DNA from: Tupaia tana | Lineage: Eukaryota > Chordata > Mammalia > Scandentia > Tupaiidae | Reading direction: 5' to 3' | DNA length: 64,000 nt | NCBI GenBank assembly: GCA_026018925.1 | Contig: JAKSZU010000012.1 | Coordinates: forward strand, 25,471,814-25,535,813 | Shown here: one piece after another, positions 47,281-57,524 of the stretch | How positions within the stretch are numbered: position 1 is the stretch's first letter | Layout of the letters: each line of letters begins with the position of its first letter | The notes under the pieces: generated by a model | The model's input: only the letters and a program-made list of their open reading frames with translations | Told to the model about the DNA's origin: nothing | Database searches by the model: none | Made by a program: the position numbers and the translations under genes

Positions 47281-47551
47281 TTTTTTTTTTTTTTTTGGAG
47301 AGGTTTTTCACTATAGGGCGCGTGCGCTCGCCAGACAGACAGAGAGAGACATAGAGACAGAAAGCGAGAAATCACCCCCCAGGGGGGATGGTCACGCCGC
47401 AATCCCTTCTCCTCCATTCTCCTCTCGGGATCTTGGGCACGCATGCACACGCGCCCGGCGTGAGTTGTAAGCCACCGGGTCCGAGACGCGAACCGTGGTC
47501 GACTACGTGGGAGTCCAGCGACATAGCCATTACGCTAACTGCTGGTTCCCA
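47281..47551 (-). mobile_element. A-family SINE, young, at the MITE edge
   Basis: ACCCAATATTTT on both sides. Confidence 0.93.
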
Positions 47552-47605
47552 ACCCAATATTTTGTTATGATAGCCTAAGCACACTAATACATGCCCCTTC
47601 CTCTC

Positions 47606-47864
47606 ACAGTTTTTCTTTCTTTCTTTTTTCTTTTCTTCTTCTTCTTCTTTTTTTTTTTTTTTTTTCCTATAGGGCACAAGTGCTTGCCAGAGAGACAGAA
47701 GCAAGAAATTACCCCCCGGGGGATGGCCATACCACAATCCCTTCTTTTGCATTCTCCTCTCAAGATTTTGGGCATGCATGCACATGCACCTGGTGTGAGT
47801 TCTAAGCCTCTGTGCCCATGGGGGAGTCCGGCACCTTAACCACTATGCCACTTGCTGCCCCCCC
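47606..47864 (-). mobile_element. A/C-type SINE with TSD
   Basis: CACAGTTTTTC on both sides. Confidence 0.82.
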
Positions 47865-47934
47865 CCCCACAGTTTTTCAAACCACTGTCCACGCTACCCT
47901 CATTACTTCTTTTCTTCCTTCTTCCTTTTTTAAT

Positions 47935-48200
47935 TTTTTCACTTAAAAAAATTGTCAGAGGGTGTGTGCTCTCATCAGAAGGACAGAGAAAGAGAGAGAG
48001 GGAGAGAAAGTGAGAAAGCACCCTTTGTGGGGGGTGACCATGCCTCAATCCCTTCTTCCCCATTTCTTCTGTAGGAATTTTGAGCATCCATGCACAAGCG
48101 CCTGGCGCGTTCTTTCAAGCTACCAGGTTCGAGACTCAAACTGCACTGTCAGCTGTATGGGATCCAAACACCTTCCCCACCATGCCACTGGCTGGCCCCT
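47935..48200 (-). mobile_element. B-type SINE
   Basis: Antisense, ending in the reversed head CCACTGGCTGGCCCC. Confidence 0.73.
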
Positions 48201-49800
48201 TATTTTCTATTGTTCCTTTATTCTTATACCCAAACACTAGTTCCAGCTGGATGGTCATGCTTGATTTCAGGGACCTTGAGTAGCTTGTGCATGCCATGTT
48301 GTTCATCATCTTTGTATTTTGCTCATAGTCTTCTTTCTACATGTAGGTGGGAAATAGGAGGTGAGGGCCAGAAGACAGTGAGTATAGACTGGTTTCAAGA
48401 AGGTGGTTGTAAAGAGAGAGAGAGAGACAAACAAAACGAAACAAAACAAGCAATAGCTACAGTGGAGAAGGGGGAGATGGCATGAAGAGAAGAAGGAGGT
48501 GAAGGGATCAAAATGCAGTGCTAAGAGGGTTGAGGGTATCCTTCTACGCCAAAGATAAGCCAGCATCTGGAGAAAATGGGATTACTTCGAGCCAGAAAAT
48601 AGGGAGGTTTTGATCCAAAGAAGTAAGGAGCTGCAGTCTTATTGGGTCGCCATCAGAGAGAACAAGTCAGAAACTTCAGAGGTCAAGGAGACGAGTACGA
48701 GATGCTCTGCAGTAGGGGCAGGCTCAGTCCTGAGGGAAGCTGTTTCTAACCCTAGCCTTGACATCCCGAGTTTGCCTATTCTTTGTTTCCTTGTTTCTTT
48801 GGAGGGAGGTTCTGGACCACCTAGCTTGACTCTATAGCTAGAACAATTTACTTTTCCCTTGGGGAAGTTTCAGTCACCCAAGCTACCACCCTACTGGACT
48901 GAGTATGTGCACACGACCCTTCTTTCAGTATTCTATATCACAACTTAGATTAGAAGAGAACACTTAAATAACACTTCAGGAACTGTTCATGAGAAATAGC
49001 CAATAACCAAAGAGAGGAGAATATGGTGCCTAACGCAGAGCTGGATAAGTGGCTTTATTCTAGGTAGCTTCTGAGTCCAAAAAACATCAGCACTTGGCTT
49101 GGGAGTGCTGGCGTCCACATACATAGTGGCCTAGCTCTGCCTCCAGCACTCTGGCTCTGATGCACTTGTGTAGCTGGGCTCCAGGGCTAGGAGAGAAACC
49201 AGCCATGGTCTTGTCCTCGGGGTGCCCAGCCCGTCCCTTCCCTCCTCCGTTCCGTCCCTGCCCCCTTCATGCCTGACTAGGGTGCCTTCTTGCATTTCTC
49301 CCAAGGCCTCCTCTCTTCTGCATTCTGCGATGTGCCGATATGCTTCTGTGGTGACAGCCTTCCCACGCATTCCCTGCCCACACAGGAGGCCTTTCTCCTG
49401 GGATAATTAAACAAAGAGGGAGCTAGCTGAGAAGGCAGGCAGACTGGAGCCAGAGCAGACAGAGAAGCTGGGTGGAGGATAGAAAGCAGGGGAAGGACCA
49501 GCCTTCCAGGCTCCTAGGGCCTGGGGCGAGCAGAGGCACACACCAGGGCTTGCTCTGGCTGGCTGGGCATACTTGGTTTCACAGGTGGCCAAAAGGGGCC
49601 TGGATCTCCCAGGCAAGGGCCTCATTGGAGGACTAAAAAGCCCAAAGGAAGGTCACTCTGCTTGAGGGCTTCCATGAACACATTCGAGTTATTAGGGCCT
49701 GTGGTACCTGCTGGTGAAGGGAAAGTCTGGGGACTTCAGGCCAAGGTACTGAAACCAAAAAGCACCCCCAGACAGAGTGCATGGACCTCTGGAGATGAAC
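48201..49800. other. Intergenic, nothing recognised
   Basis: Mostly unique sequence; GA-rich patch at 48413-48440. Short open frames only. Confidence 0.5.
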
Positions 49801-49814
49801 ATTAGCAGGAATTT

Positions 49815-50075
49815 TCTTTTATTTAAAAAAAAAAAAATTACTATAGGGTATGTGTACTCACCGGAGACAGAGAGAGAGAAAGAGAGAAAGCATCAGCCCA
49901 GGGAGGATGGCCACACTGCAATTCCTTCTTCTCTACTCTCCTGTCAGGATTTTGGACAAACATGCATGAGTGCTTAGGTGTGTTTTTCAAGCTGCTGGAT
50001 CTGGGACTCGAACCATGCCCAGTTGGTCATGTGGGACTTACTACCTTAATCACCATGTATTTGGCTGTTTCCCCA
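49815..50075 (-). mobile_element. B-type SINE
   Basis: Antisense, diverged. Confidence 0.7.
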
Positions 50076-50232
50076 AAGCAGGACTTTTCAACCTGTAGGG
50101 AGGCCAGTCCTGAATGTCCCCAGCCTTTCCATGGTGTTGCCCTTCACAGGGCTGCTTTAGGTTCTAATTTTGCAGCGTCTCTCAGCATCACATAAAAAAA
50201 ATCTAAACAAAGGCTTTCTTCCTTTCCCTTTT

Positions 50233-50466
50233 TAAAGAGATTTTTGCCTTAGGGCGTGGTGCTCACTGGAGAGAGAGGGAGAGAAAGACAGTGAGGGAAA
50301 GTGAGAAATCACCCCCCAGAGGGATGGCCATGTGGTGATCCTTCTCCACCATTTTCCTCCTGGAATCTTGGGCATGCATACACACCCACACGGTGTGAAT
50401 TTCAAACCATAGTCGGTGGGAGTCCAGCGACGGTAACCGTAACCGTTATACTCTCTGCTGGCTCCT
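50233..50466 (-). mobile_element. A-family SINE, diverged
   Basis: Part of the head is lost; ends CTCTGCTGGCTCC. Confidence 0.78.
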
Positions 50467-50621
50467 AAACAGAGTTTTCACAAACCAGTTGAGATCATGA
50501 TTCCCCAGTCTTGTTCTCTGTCTCTAAGATTCCATTTCTCCCTGGGTAATTCTCCAAGTTTTTCAAGGCAATGCAATCCTGAGGCCTGAGAGCGAGCCGG
50601 GAAGGAGAAGAAAGGAGTGCC

Positions 50622-50640
50622 TTTCGCCCTCTGCTGGCCA
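50622..50640 (-). promoter_or_regulatory. Candidate CTCF site
   Basis: Minus strand TGGCCAGCAGAGGGCGAAA agrees with the 19-base CTCF core at 17 positions by eye. Unique sequence between CCKBR and CNGA4. Confidence 0.6.
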
Positions 50641-50823
50641 GATCTGGCATTGCCAGCACCATCTGGAGATCCAGTCAGAGGTCTTTGACAAACTTTGCAG
50701 TTCAACCTGTGTCCCAGGGCCTCAAACACACAATAGCCGCTGGAGGGACTTGTGTCACAGTTGAAAATCTTTGTCATTAAGAAATATACTGTCTTTGAGA
50801 CACTGGTAAGCAGCTTATAGTCA

Positions 50824-50960
50824 TCTCATTTACATTTTAATTTTCCTCCATAATCGAGAAAGATTTTGCAGAAGAGGTTAAGTCTCCCAGCTAGTTAGTG
50901 ATGTTTTAGATCTGAAACTCCCATGGGCTTCAAGTACATGCCCTTTCTCACCTGTGGTCC
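50824..50960 (-). mobile_element. MIR fragment
   Basis: GAAGAGGTTAAGTCTCCCAG resembles the MIR core. Confidence 0.6.
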
Positions 50961-51720
50961 TTTAAGGCCATCCTAACCACACCCTAACTGGGACCAAGAC
51001 TCTGATCCCAGCTCTAACTCCGCTGGACCCTTCATCTCTGATCCTAGACTCAAGTCAAACCTTAACTTCAGAGCCCAAACTAGAATCCACCCACTCGGCC
51101 TCCTGCTCCTGGCATCTAGTGTTTGCCCCAGACCTTTCCTTGGGTTGAATGGCCCTTGTCCCTATGAATCTGACTCTTGCCAAGCTTGCTACTTTATTTC
51201 TATCTGTTATCCCGGGCTAGCAGCCAAACTAAGAAACAAAAGGGTAGGGTTGGTGGGATGTAGAAGCTTTTGTTGGGGAGTAGCTAACTGGGAACAGTGT
51301 GGAGGTGTGTACAGGTCGAATCCTAGTTGGGCGAGGGTTCTGACCCACAGAGAGAGCCAGTGAGGCCCCGGGTCTTGTGGGAGGGAGAAAGACTAAGCTA
51401 GAAGCAGCTGGGCTTTCCGCATGCTAGCAGCTACTTGAAAGGTCCTGCCCTCCTGTCATGTCTGCATGTGTGCAGACCCCGGAGCTCTTTCTCCAGAACA
51501 GTGGGTCTTTGGCTGTGGCCCTGAGATCACACTTGAGCTCACTGGGTAGCCTTTGCCAGTGATTTACAAGCCTTGCTTTCCACAGCCGGCTCCTTCTCCC
51601 CTGGTTACCACAGCTACTGCTCACGGCAGACATTCTCAGGAAACGAAGGCGCTTGCCTGACCTTGGCCTCAGTCTGAGCTAGTTCCTTTCCTTATCTCCC
51701 TGAAATGAAAAGGAATGACA
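50961..51720. other. Intergenic, nothing recognised
   Basis: Unique sequence. Confidence 0.5.
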
Positions 51721-51724
51721 GATA

Positions 51725-52280
51725 CGGTTTTATCCCATGTGACTTAGGATCCCTGTGATATTGGGCAAGTTATTGTATGCATTCCAGAGCCTTGGTTTCA
51801 GCATTTCAAGTGGTCGTGATAGCACCTTTTCCGTAGTGTTGGAAGGATTAATGGAGGTGATACTCTTAGTGGAGAATTGGGTTTGAATTAACCTCTCAAT
51901 AAATTAGACCTAACATTTTTGGTTGCTCTATTGGCTTCAGTTTCCTGATCTGAAAACAAACAAACAAACAAAATAAATAAATTAAAAGCATAACCAGCCC
52001 AGTCACGATGGTGTTGGTGGTAGGATGCCACCATGTGATGCTGGAGCCTCTGTTTAGGCCCTCAGTTTATATGCATTTACAGGGTACGTCCACGTGTGCC
52101 TGTGCTCCTGGTTGGCTGGGAGGCAGGGGGAGGATTACAGTGTGTCAAGACCACTGCCTCTCAATAAATAAATAAAGACACTTTAAAACACGGGCATAAT
52201 AATAAATGAAGCTTCCTAACATTGTTTTAAGAACTAAATGAGATAGTGTATATATAGTAGTTATGAATGATTCCATAAAC
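51725..52280 (+). mobile_element. MIR fragments
   Basis: MIR-like text at 51745-51905 (GGGCAAGTTATTGTATGC) and 52190-52260, with a SINE-like remnant between them at about 51995-52175. Confidence 0.55.
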
Positions 52281-52449
52281 GTATATAAAAAAACTGTACA
52301 TTTCCATGATTCTCTGAGTCAGACAACTCCTGTCTAAGCTTTTAAACACCTACCTTGTGGGAGAGTTAATCTTAGTTGTGTTTTGTGGCTTTCTTTCCAC
52401 TTTTTCTTCCCTAATTTAGGGTCTTGCATAACTTCTAGGTTTTTTTTGT

Positions 52450-52645
52450 TTTTCTTTCTTAAGACAGGGTGTGTCTATATAGCAATTCCTCTTTCTCAGT
52501 GACTCAAGTTACTGAGACCACAAGTGTGCCCAGTTCTTTCAGGCAGAGTCTCGTTATGTTGCCCGTGCTGGTTGGAGGACTGAGCTCCTCCTGCTTCAGG
52601 TTTCCAAGTAGCTGGGACTATAGGTGTCTGCCACCATGCCTGGCT
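52450..52645 (-). mobile_element. 7SL-RNA-derived (Alu/FLAM-like) fossil, probably dimeric
   Basis: Antisense arm 52524-52645 has AGTCTCGTTATGTTGCCC and AAGTAGCTGGGACTATAGG and CCACCATGCCTGGC, the hallmarks of 7SL-derived monomers. A second, more worn arm precedes it at 52455-52524 (AAGTTACTGAGACCACAAGT). Begins with a T-rich run. Confidence 0.8.
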
Positions 52646-52734
52646 TTTTACAGTGGGCTGGGAAACGAACTGGCACCTCTTAGGTGGCCTCAGTCTGTCT
52701 GTCAGCATGCCTTCAGATAAGGGCACAGCCCAGC

Positions 52735-52890
52735 TGACACTTTGATCTCAGCCTTGGGAGGCCCTGCACAGACAGACGACCCAGTTGAGCAATATGGTGC
52801 CAGGATTCCTGACTCACAGAAATGTGAGATAATAAATGGGTGCTGTTTAAAGTTGCTGAATTTGTGGTCATATGTCACAATAGCATAAGA
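52735..52890 (+). mobile_element. MLT1-like LTR 3' fragment
   Basis: GATTCCTGACTCACAGAAAT and GTGAGATAATAAATGGG are typical of the LTR end. Confidence 0.7.
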
Positions 52891-53410
52891 AAACAAATTC
52901 AACCTGCAAGAATCTCATTCCTTTTCCTTTTCTTGGGAAATCTCCCCTCTTTAATTCCAGATACTTCTGCTTCTTCAACTCTGAGAGTCCTGGTTTTCAC
53001 AAACAAAATCTATGGCAGAGAGTTTCTGTCAATTTCTGTTTCTGATCCTACAATCTAAAAAGCTTTAGATTTAGGGGATGTAAGGATTTAGGTACTTTTT
53101 TATGAACCAAACCCATGTGAGTATTCCCAGTAAATTTTAATGCCATACATGTGAGGATATAGCTTAGTGCTTGATACACATTAATTAGTATTCTTCAGAT
53201 TAAAAGTATTTGAAGGGGCGAGTATTCCAGGACCTTAAAATTGTGGTCATTTCTGCTCATTATGACCTAATTCTGCCCAGCTAGATCTCCAATTTGTCAA
53301 AACATTGTCATTAGCACAATAATGGAAACCACTCCACAACTAGAGGACTCTAGTATGGAATTACTGATATTCAAGAAGTTTTATAGTGTGGTGGCTCCAC
53401 CATAAAGAAT
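52891..53410. other. Intergenic, nothing recognised
   Basis: Unique sequence. Confidence 0.5.
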
Positions 53411-53415
53411 CCAAT

Positions 53416-53670
53416 CTCCAGCTGGCTCTGTAGCCTACTAGTTAAGACAGCTGGATCCTACATGGCTGACTGTGGTTTGAATTCTGGCTCAGTGTCTTGG
53501 AAAAGATACCATGCATGTGTGTATACATATTCAAAATCCTGATAGGATGGAGAAATGGAGAAAGGATTGTGGCATGACCATGCCCCATGTGCGTGTGTGT
53601 GTGTGGATTTCTCTCTCTCTCTGTCTCTCTTTAGTTAGTGCATGTGCCATCTGGTAATAAATTTTAAAAA
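53416..53670 (+). mobile_element. B-type SINE with TSD
   Basis: ATCCAATCTCC on both sides. Confidence 0.83.
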
Positions 53671-53763
53671 AAGTAAAGAAGAAATCCAATCTCCCCATCC
53701 TAGATCAGTGGAGACAGAGCAAAATATTGATATATTACATAGTTGGCCTCAGAAGAATGTGTG

Positions 53764-53765
<2 letters not shown>

Positions 53766-53814
<49 letters not shown>

Positions 53815-54056
53815 GATTTTTTGCTATAGGGTGCTTGTACTAGCTGGAGAGACAGAGACAGAGAGAGAAAAAGGGAGAAGTCATCCCCTAGGGGGGATGG
53901 CCATGCTGCAATCTCTTCTCTTCCATTTTCTTCCTAGGACCTTGGGCACACACACATACACGTCTGGCATGATTTTCAAACCACCAGGTCAGGGACTCCA
54001 ACTGTGGTCGGCCATGTAGGAGTCCAGTGACTAACCACTACTCCATCTTCTGGCCC
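53766..54056 (-). mobile_element. C-long/A-type SINE with 46-base poly(T)
   Basis: Ends ATCTTCTGGCCCCC. Confidence 0.78.
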
Positions 54057-54267
54057 CCAGAAGAGTTTTGTTTCTGCATCTAGAATATGCCTGGTAGGTG
54101 GCTACCACCCTACTTGGGCTGTAAACCAGGATTCTAAGGCTATTAAAGGCCTTAGAATTCTAAGGGCCCACTGTTCAAATCTTCAATGCGGATAAGTTTG
54201 CACATTATAGTGTGCCAATGAAAAGCTCCTTAAAACCATCAGAAATCATTAAAATGTCCTTCTCGAG

Positions 54268-54494
54268 ATCAGCAGATGGCAAAATGGTTCCATCACTGGA
54301 CTCCCACATAGTTAAATATGGTTTGAGTCCCCGACCCACGCCAGGTGTGTGTGTGCGAGCATGTCCAAAATCCTGAGAGGAGGATGGAAGGGAGGAGATT
54401 GTGGTGTGGCCACCCCCGTTTCTTTCTTTGTCTCTTTCTGTCTCTCTGTCTCTCTGGTGAGCATGCATGCCCTATAGAAAAACATCTCTCTCAA
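54268..54494 (+). mobile_element. A-family SINE with TSD
   Basis: AAAATGTCCTTCTC on both sides. Short deletions in head and body. Confidence 0.87.
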
Positions 54495-54588
54495 AAAAAT
54501 GTCCTTCTCAACAAAGCTATGTATTTTAGTTCAACATGATTTGAGGATAGAGACAATAGAAAAACCTCCTGAAAAATGTATACATCTG

Positions 54589-54862
54589 AGGGAACCAGCA
54601 GTTAGCGTAATGGCTATGTCGCTGGACTCCCACGTAGTCGACCGCTGTTTGCGTCTCGGACCCGGTGGCTTACAACTCACGCCGGGCGCGTGTGCTTGCG
54701 TGCCCAGGATCCCGAGAGGAGAATGGAGAAGGGATTGCGGCGTGACCATCCCCCCTGGGGGGTGATTTCTCGCTTTCTGTCTCTATGTCTCTCTCTGTCT
54801 GTCTGGCGAGCGCACGCGCCCTATAGCGAAAAACCTCTCCAAAAAAAAAAAAAAAAAAAAAA
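54589..54862 (+). mobile_element. A-family SINE, first of a tandem pair
   Basis: Near consensus. AAAAATGTATACATCT lies before it (54572-54587) and after it (54863-54878). Confidence 0.94.
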
Positions 54863-54878
54863 AAAAATGTATACATCT

Positions 54879-55157
54879 GGGACCAGCAGTTAGCGTAATG
54901 GCTATGTCGCTGGACTCCCACATAGTCGACCGTGGTTCGCGTCCCAGACCGGTGGCTTAAAACTCACGCCGGGCACGTGTACGTGTGTGCCCAAGATCCT
55001 GAGAGGAGAATGGAGGAGAAGGGACTGTGGCGTGGCCGTCCCCCCTCGGGGGTGATTTCTCACTTTCTGTCTCTCTGTCTCTCTCTGTCTGTCTGATGAG
55101 TGCATGCGTCCTATAACAAAAACCTCTAAAAAAAAAAAAAGAAAGAAAGAAAGAAAG
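54879..55157 (+). mobile_element. A-family SINE, second of a tandem pair
   Basis: Shares the middle copy of the target sequence; a third copy follows at 55158-55173. Differs from the first by many substitutions. Confidence 0.93.
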
Positions 55158-55189
55158 AAAAATGTATACATCTCTTCCTCCAATATTGG

Positions 55190-55318
55190 AGCAAATATAT
55201 CTTTGGGTACCTACTATGTGCTAAAGACGGTTGTGGTCCAGGGAATACAGAGATGAACACACAGATCCAGTGCTAGCTTTATGGATCTTATATTTTGTAA
55301 GAAAGATACTACACAATA
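55190..55318 (-). mobile_element. L2 3' end
   Basis: GGTACCTACTATGTGCTAAA wording. Confidence 0.7.
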
Positions 55319-55384
55319 GTATGTCAAAAAAGTCACAGTATTTTTCTATGTAAAAGTGCGTCATGACTTTTTCGACAAACTTTT
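55319..55384. mobile_element. Mariner-like MITE, copy 4 (diverged)
   Basis: Short palindromic copy. The inner arms GTCAAAAAAGTCA and TGACTTTTTCGAC still pair, but the outermost bases are worn. It lies beside an L2 3' end. Confidence 0.7.
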
Positions 55385-55389
55385 ACATA

Positions 55390-56570
55390 TTTTAAATGAT
55401 TTAAAGTGCAATGATCTTAATTATTTTCCCTGAAAGTAGGGATTCATTACTCAGTTAGATCAATAAGTTAAACGCCAGGTACATTTTAAAACACCACCTG
55501 GCACAGCTCAGACCTAAAGGTTGTCCAGGCCTTGCAGGAGCTGAAGTGATTCCCATGAGGAGCCTGATTCAGAGATGAGTTCTGTTTCCTTCTCATAGAC
55601 TCCCACAATGCCTTCCCTGTCCTAAAGCTAGAGATTTTTTCCCAAGTACATGAAAGATACTCCAAAACTCCCAACACGCTCATCTCCAATTGTTCCTGAC
55701 CATGATATTCCACTCTACTTAGTCTCTACTTGCCACCTTATATGAAGAAAGGTTGGAGTTTTGCCAGCACCAAGGTTGGCTCCAACAACTGTAGTAGGAA
55801 AGGGCAGGCTTATGGTCCTAGGAACTAGTCGCCCCTTGGAATCAGCCCAAATGCAAGGAAGTCCTGGTTTCAGGTTCTCAGACTAGGCCAAGGGAAGGAC
55901 AAAGTAGAGGTATTCACTCTGGCTCACTAAGATAGATCAGACTCCACGTTCGCAAATCTAGAACAAGTTCTCTGGTGTGGGACACAGTGGCCAGCATGTG
56001 TATGTGAGTTTATCTATGACAACAGGTGCATACTCACAGCAGTGTCATCCATGGGTCTGCTTTGCCTTGCCCAGAACCAGCTCTCTACTCTTCAGACACC
56101 CCGCCATTTTGAATCCAACCCAACAGCTACTACACAGCTCATGTCCTCGACTCTGCAACTTCATGTCTTTTCCTCTTTATCTTGGCATCTACAGATCAAT
56201 TCATCCCTACTCTGTGACTTAGTGGACAGAATTCATCCTGGCCCCCTCGTTTCGCCTTTTTTGTTCCAGCTCCATAAATGCTTAGTGAGGAGACAAATAC
56301 TTTATTGAGCTGCAACTTTCAGTGTACACTTGCCAACTGCTCAAAGAGTGAGGGGGAGGCATTCAAAGGACATCTTAGATCAAGAAGACTCTGCTATGCT
56401 TTTGCATTTTCACAGGCATGTGCACATCTGTGGAGGGCATCTATGTGTATGACTGTCAGCACATGTATCTTTAGGAGGTGCATTTCTAAATATGTGTATT
56501 TTATGTGGGTGTAAGATGTACTTAGGCTTGTGGGAAAGCATGTGTGCTAAGAATGGGACCTCCAGAGCAT
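55390..56570. other. Region downstream of CNGA4, nothing recognised
   Basis: Unique sequence. Confidence 0.5.
56301..56306 (-). terminator. CNGA4: Candidate CNGA4 polyadenylation signal
   Basis: First AATAAA on the minus strand past the CNGA4 stop that is not in a SINE tail, about 760 bases downstream. If used, the 3' UTR contains the C-long SINE at 56575-56816 and the GT microsatellite at 56854-56881. Confidence 0.25.
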
Positions 56571-56574
56571 TTTA

Positions 56575-56816
56575 TTTTATTTTATATTTTATTTTATTAT
56601 TTTTAGGTTTGTGCTACATGGTGCATGCAGTTGCCAGAGAGAGACACTGAGAAGGAAAGTGAGAAATCACCCCCTGGAGAGATGACTATTCTCCTAGGAT
56701 TTTGGGCATGCACGCACATGAACTGCATGATTTTCAAGTTTCCAGGTCTGGGATTTGAACCATGGTCAGTCATTTGGGAGTCTAGCTGTCTTAACCACCA
56801 TGCCACCTATGGGCCC
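56575..56816 (-). mobile_element. C-long SINE with TSD
   Basis: CTCCAGAGCATTT on both sides; (ATTTT)n tail. Confidence 0.87.
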
Positions 56817-56849
56817 CACTCCAGAGCATTTCAGATGCCAGCACATGTT

Positions 56850-56853
<4 letters not shown>

Positions 56854-56881
<28 letters not shown>
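56854..56881. repeat. (GT)n microsatellite
   Basis: About 14 units. Confidence 0.9.
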
Positions 56882-56884
<3 letters not shown>

Positions 56885-57063
56885 ACACTAGACAGTGGGG
56901 GATGACTGTGTGCTATATGCCTACGTCTCTAGCTCAGCATCTATAAATCGATTCACTCCTGTCTCTGTGACCTAGGAGACGGGGTGGTAGAGTTGCTGTA
57001 GGCAGGCATTTCTACAACTCTGGATTCATGTGGAGGTGGAGAGTCCTGGGGGAAGGGATAGAG

Positions 57064-57524
57064 TCACTCCGGGCCTGTGGGTCCTTTCCGGCTGGCCTTG
57101 CCCTCTCCATCCTTGGAAGTTCCCTCCTCAGGCTCACCCTCGTCATCAGCCTCAGCCAGATGCTCGGGCATCGGCCACTCCCGAGTCTGCCACTCCAGCC
57201 GTTCGATGCGGTAAGCAATCTTGAGTGCGCTGGACTCCAGCTCAGCCAGGAGGCGGGCAAACTTGGTCTGTAGATCATCAAGCTGCTCGTCAAGGCCTCT
57301 CAGCCGGGACTCCGTGGCCTCCTGCAGGGCAATCTCAGCAGCCTCAGCATTCACATCTAGCTTGTTCATTTTGAGCAGGATCTCACGACCTTTCTCCTCC
57401 ATGACGGTCTGGGCCTGTGGGTACTCACTCAGCACTTCCCGCAGGTCCTCCTTGCTCAGGCAGAACAGGTCTGAATAACCGAGGCTCTTGATGTTGGCTG
57501 TGCGACGGTTCCCGGACATGTTCC
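57064..57524 (-). CDS. CNGA4: CNGA4 coding exon 6 (terminal)
   Basis: 461 bases including TGA, residues 423-575: the end of the binding domain (NRRTANI phosphate-binding cassette), the C helix, the leucine-zipper coiled coil and an acidic tail ending GPTGPE. Acceptor cacag|GGAACA. Confidence 0.96.
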
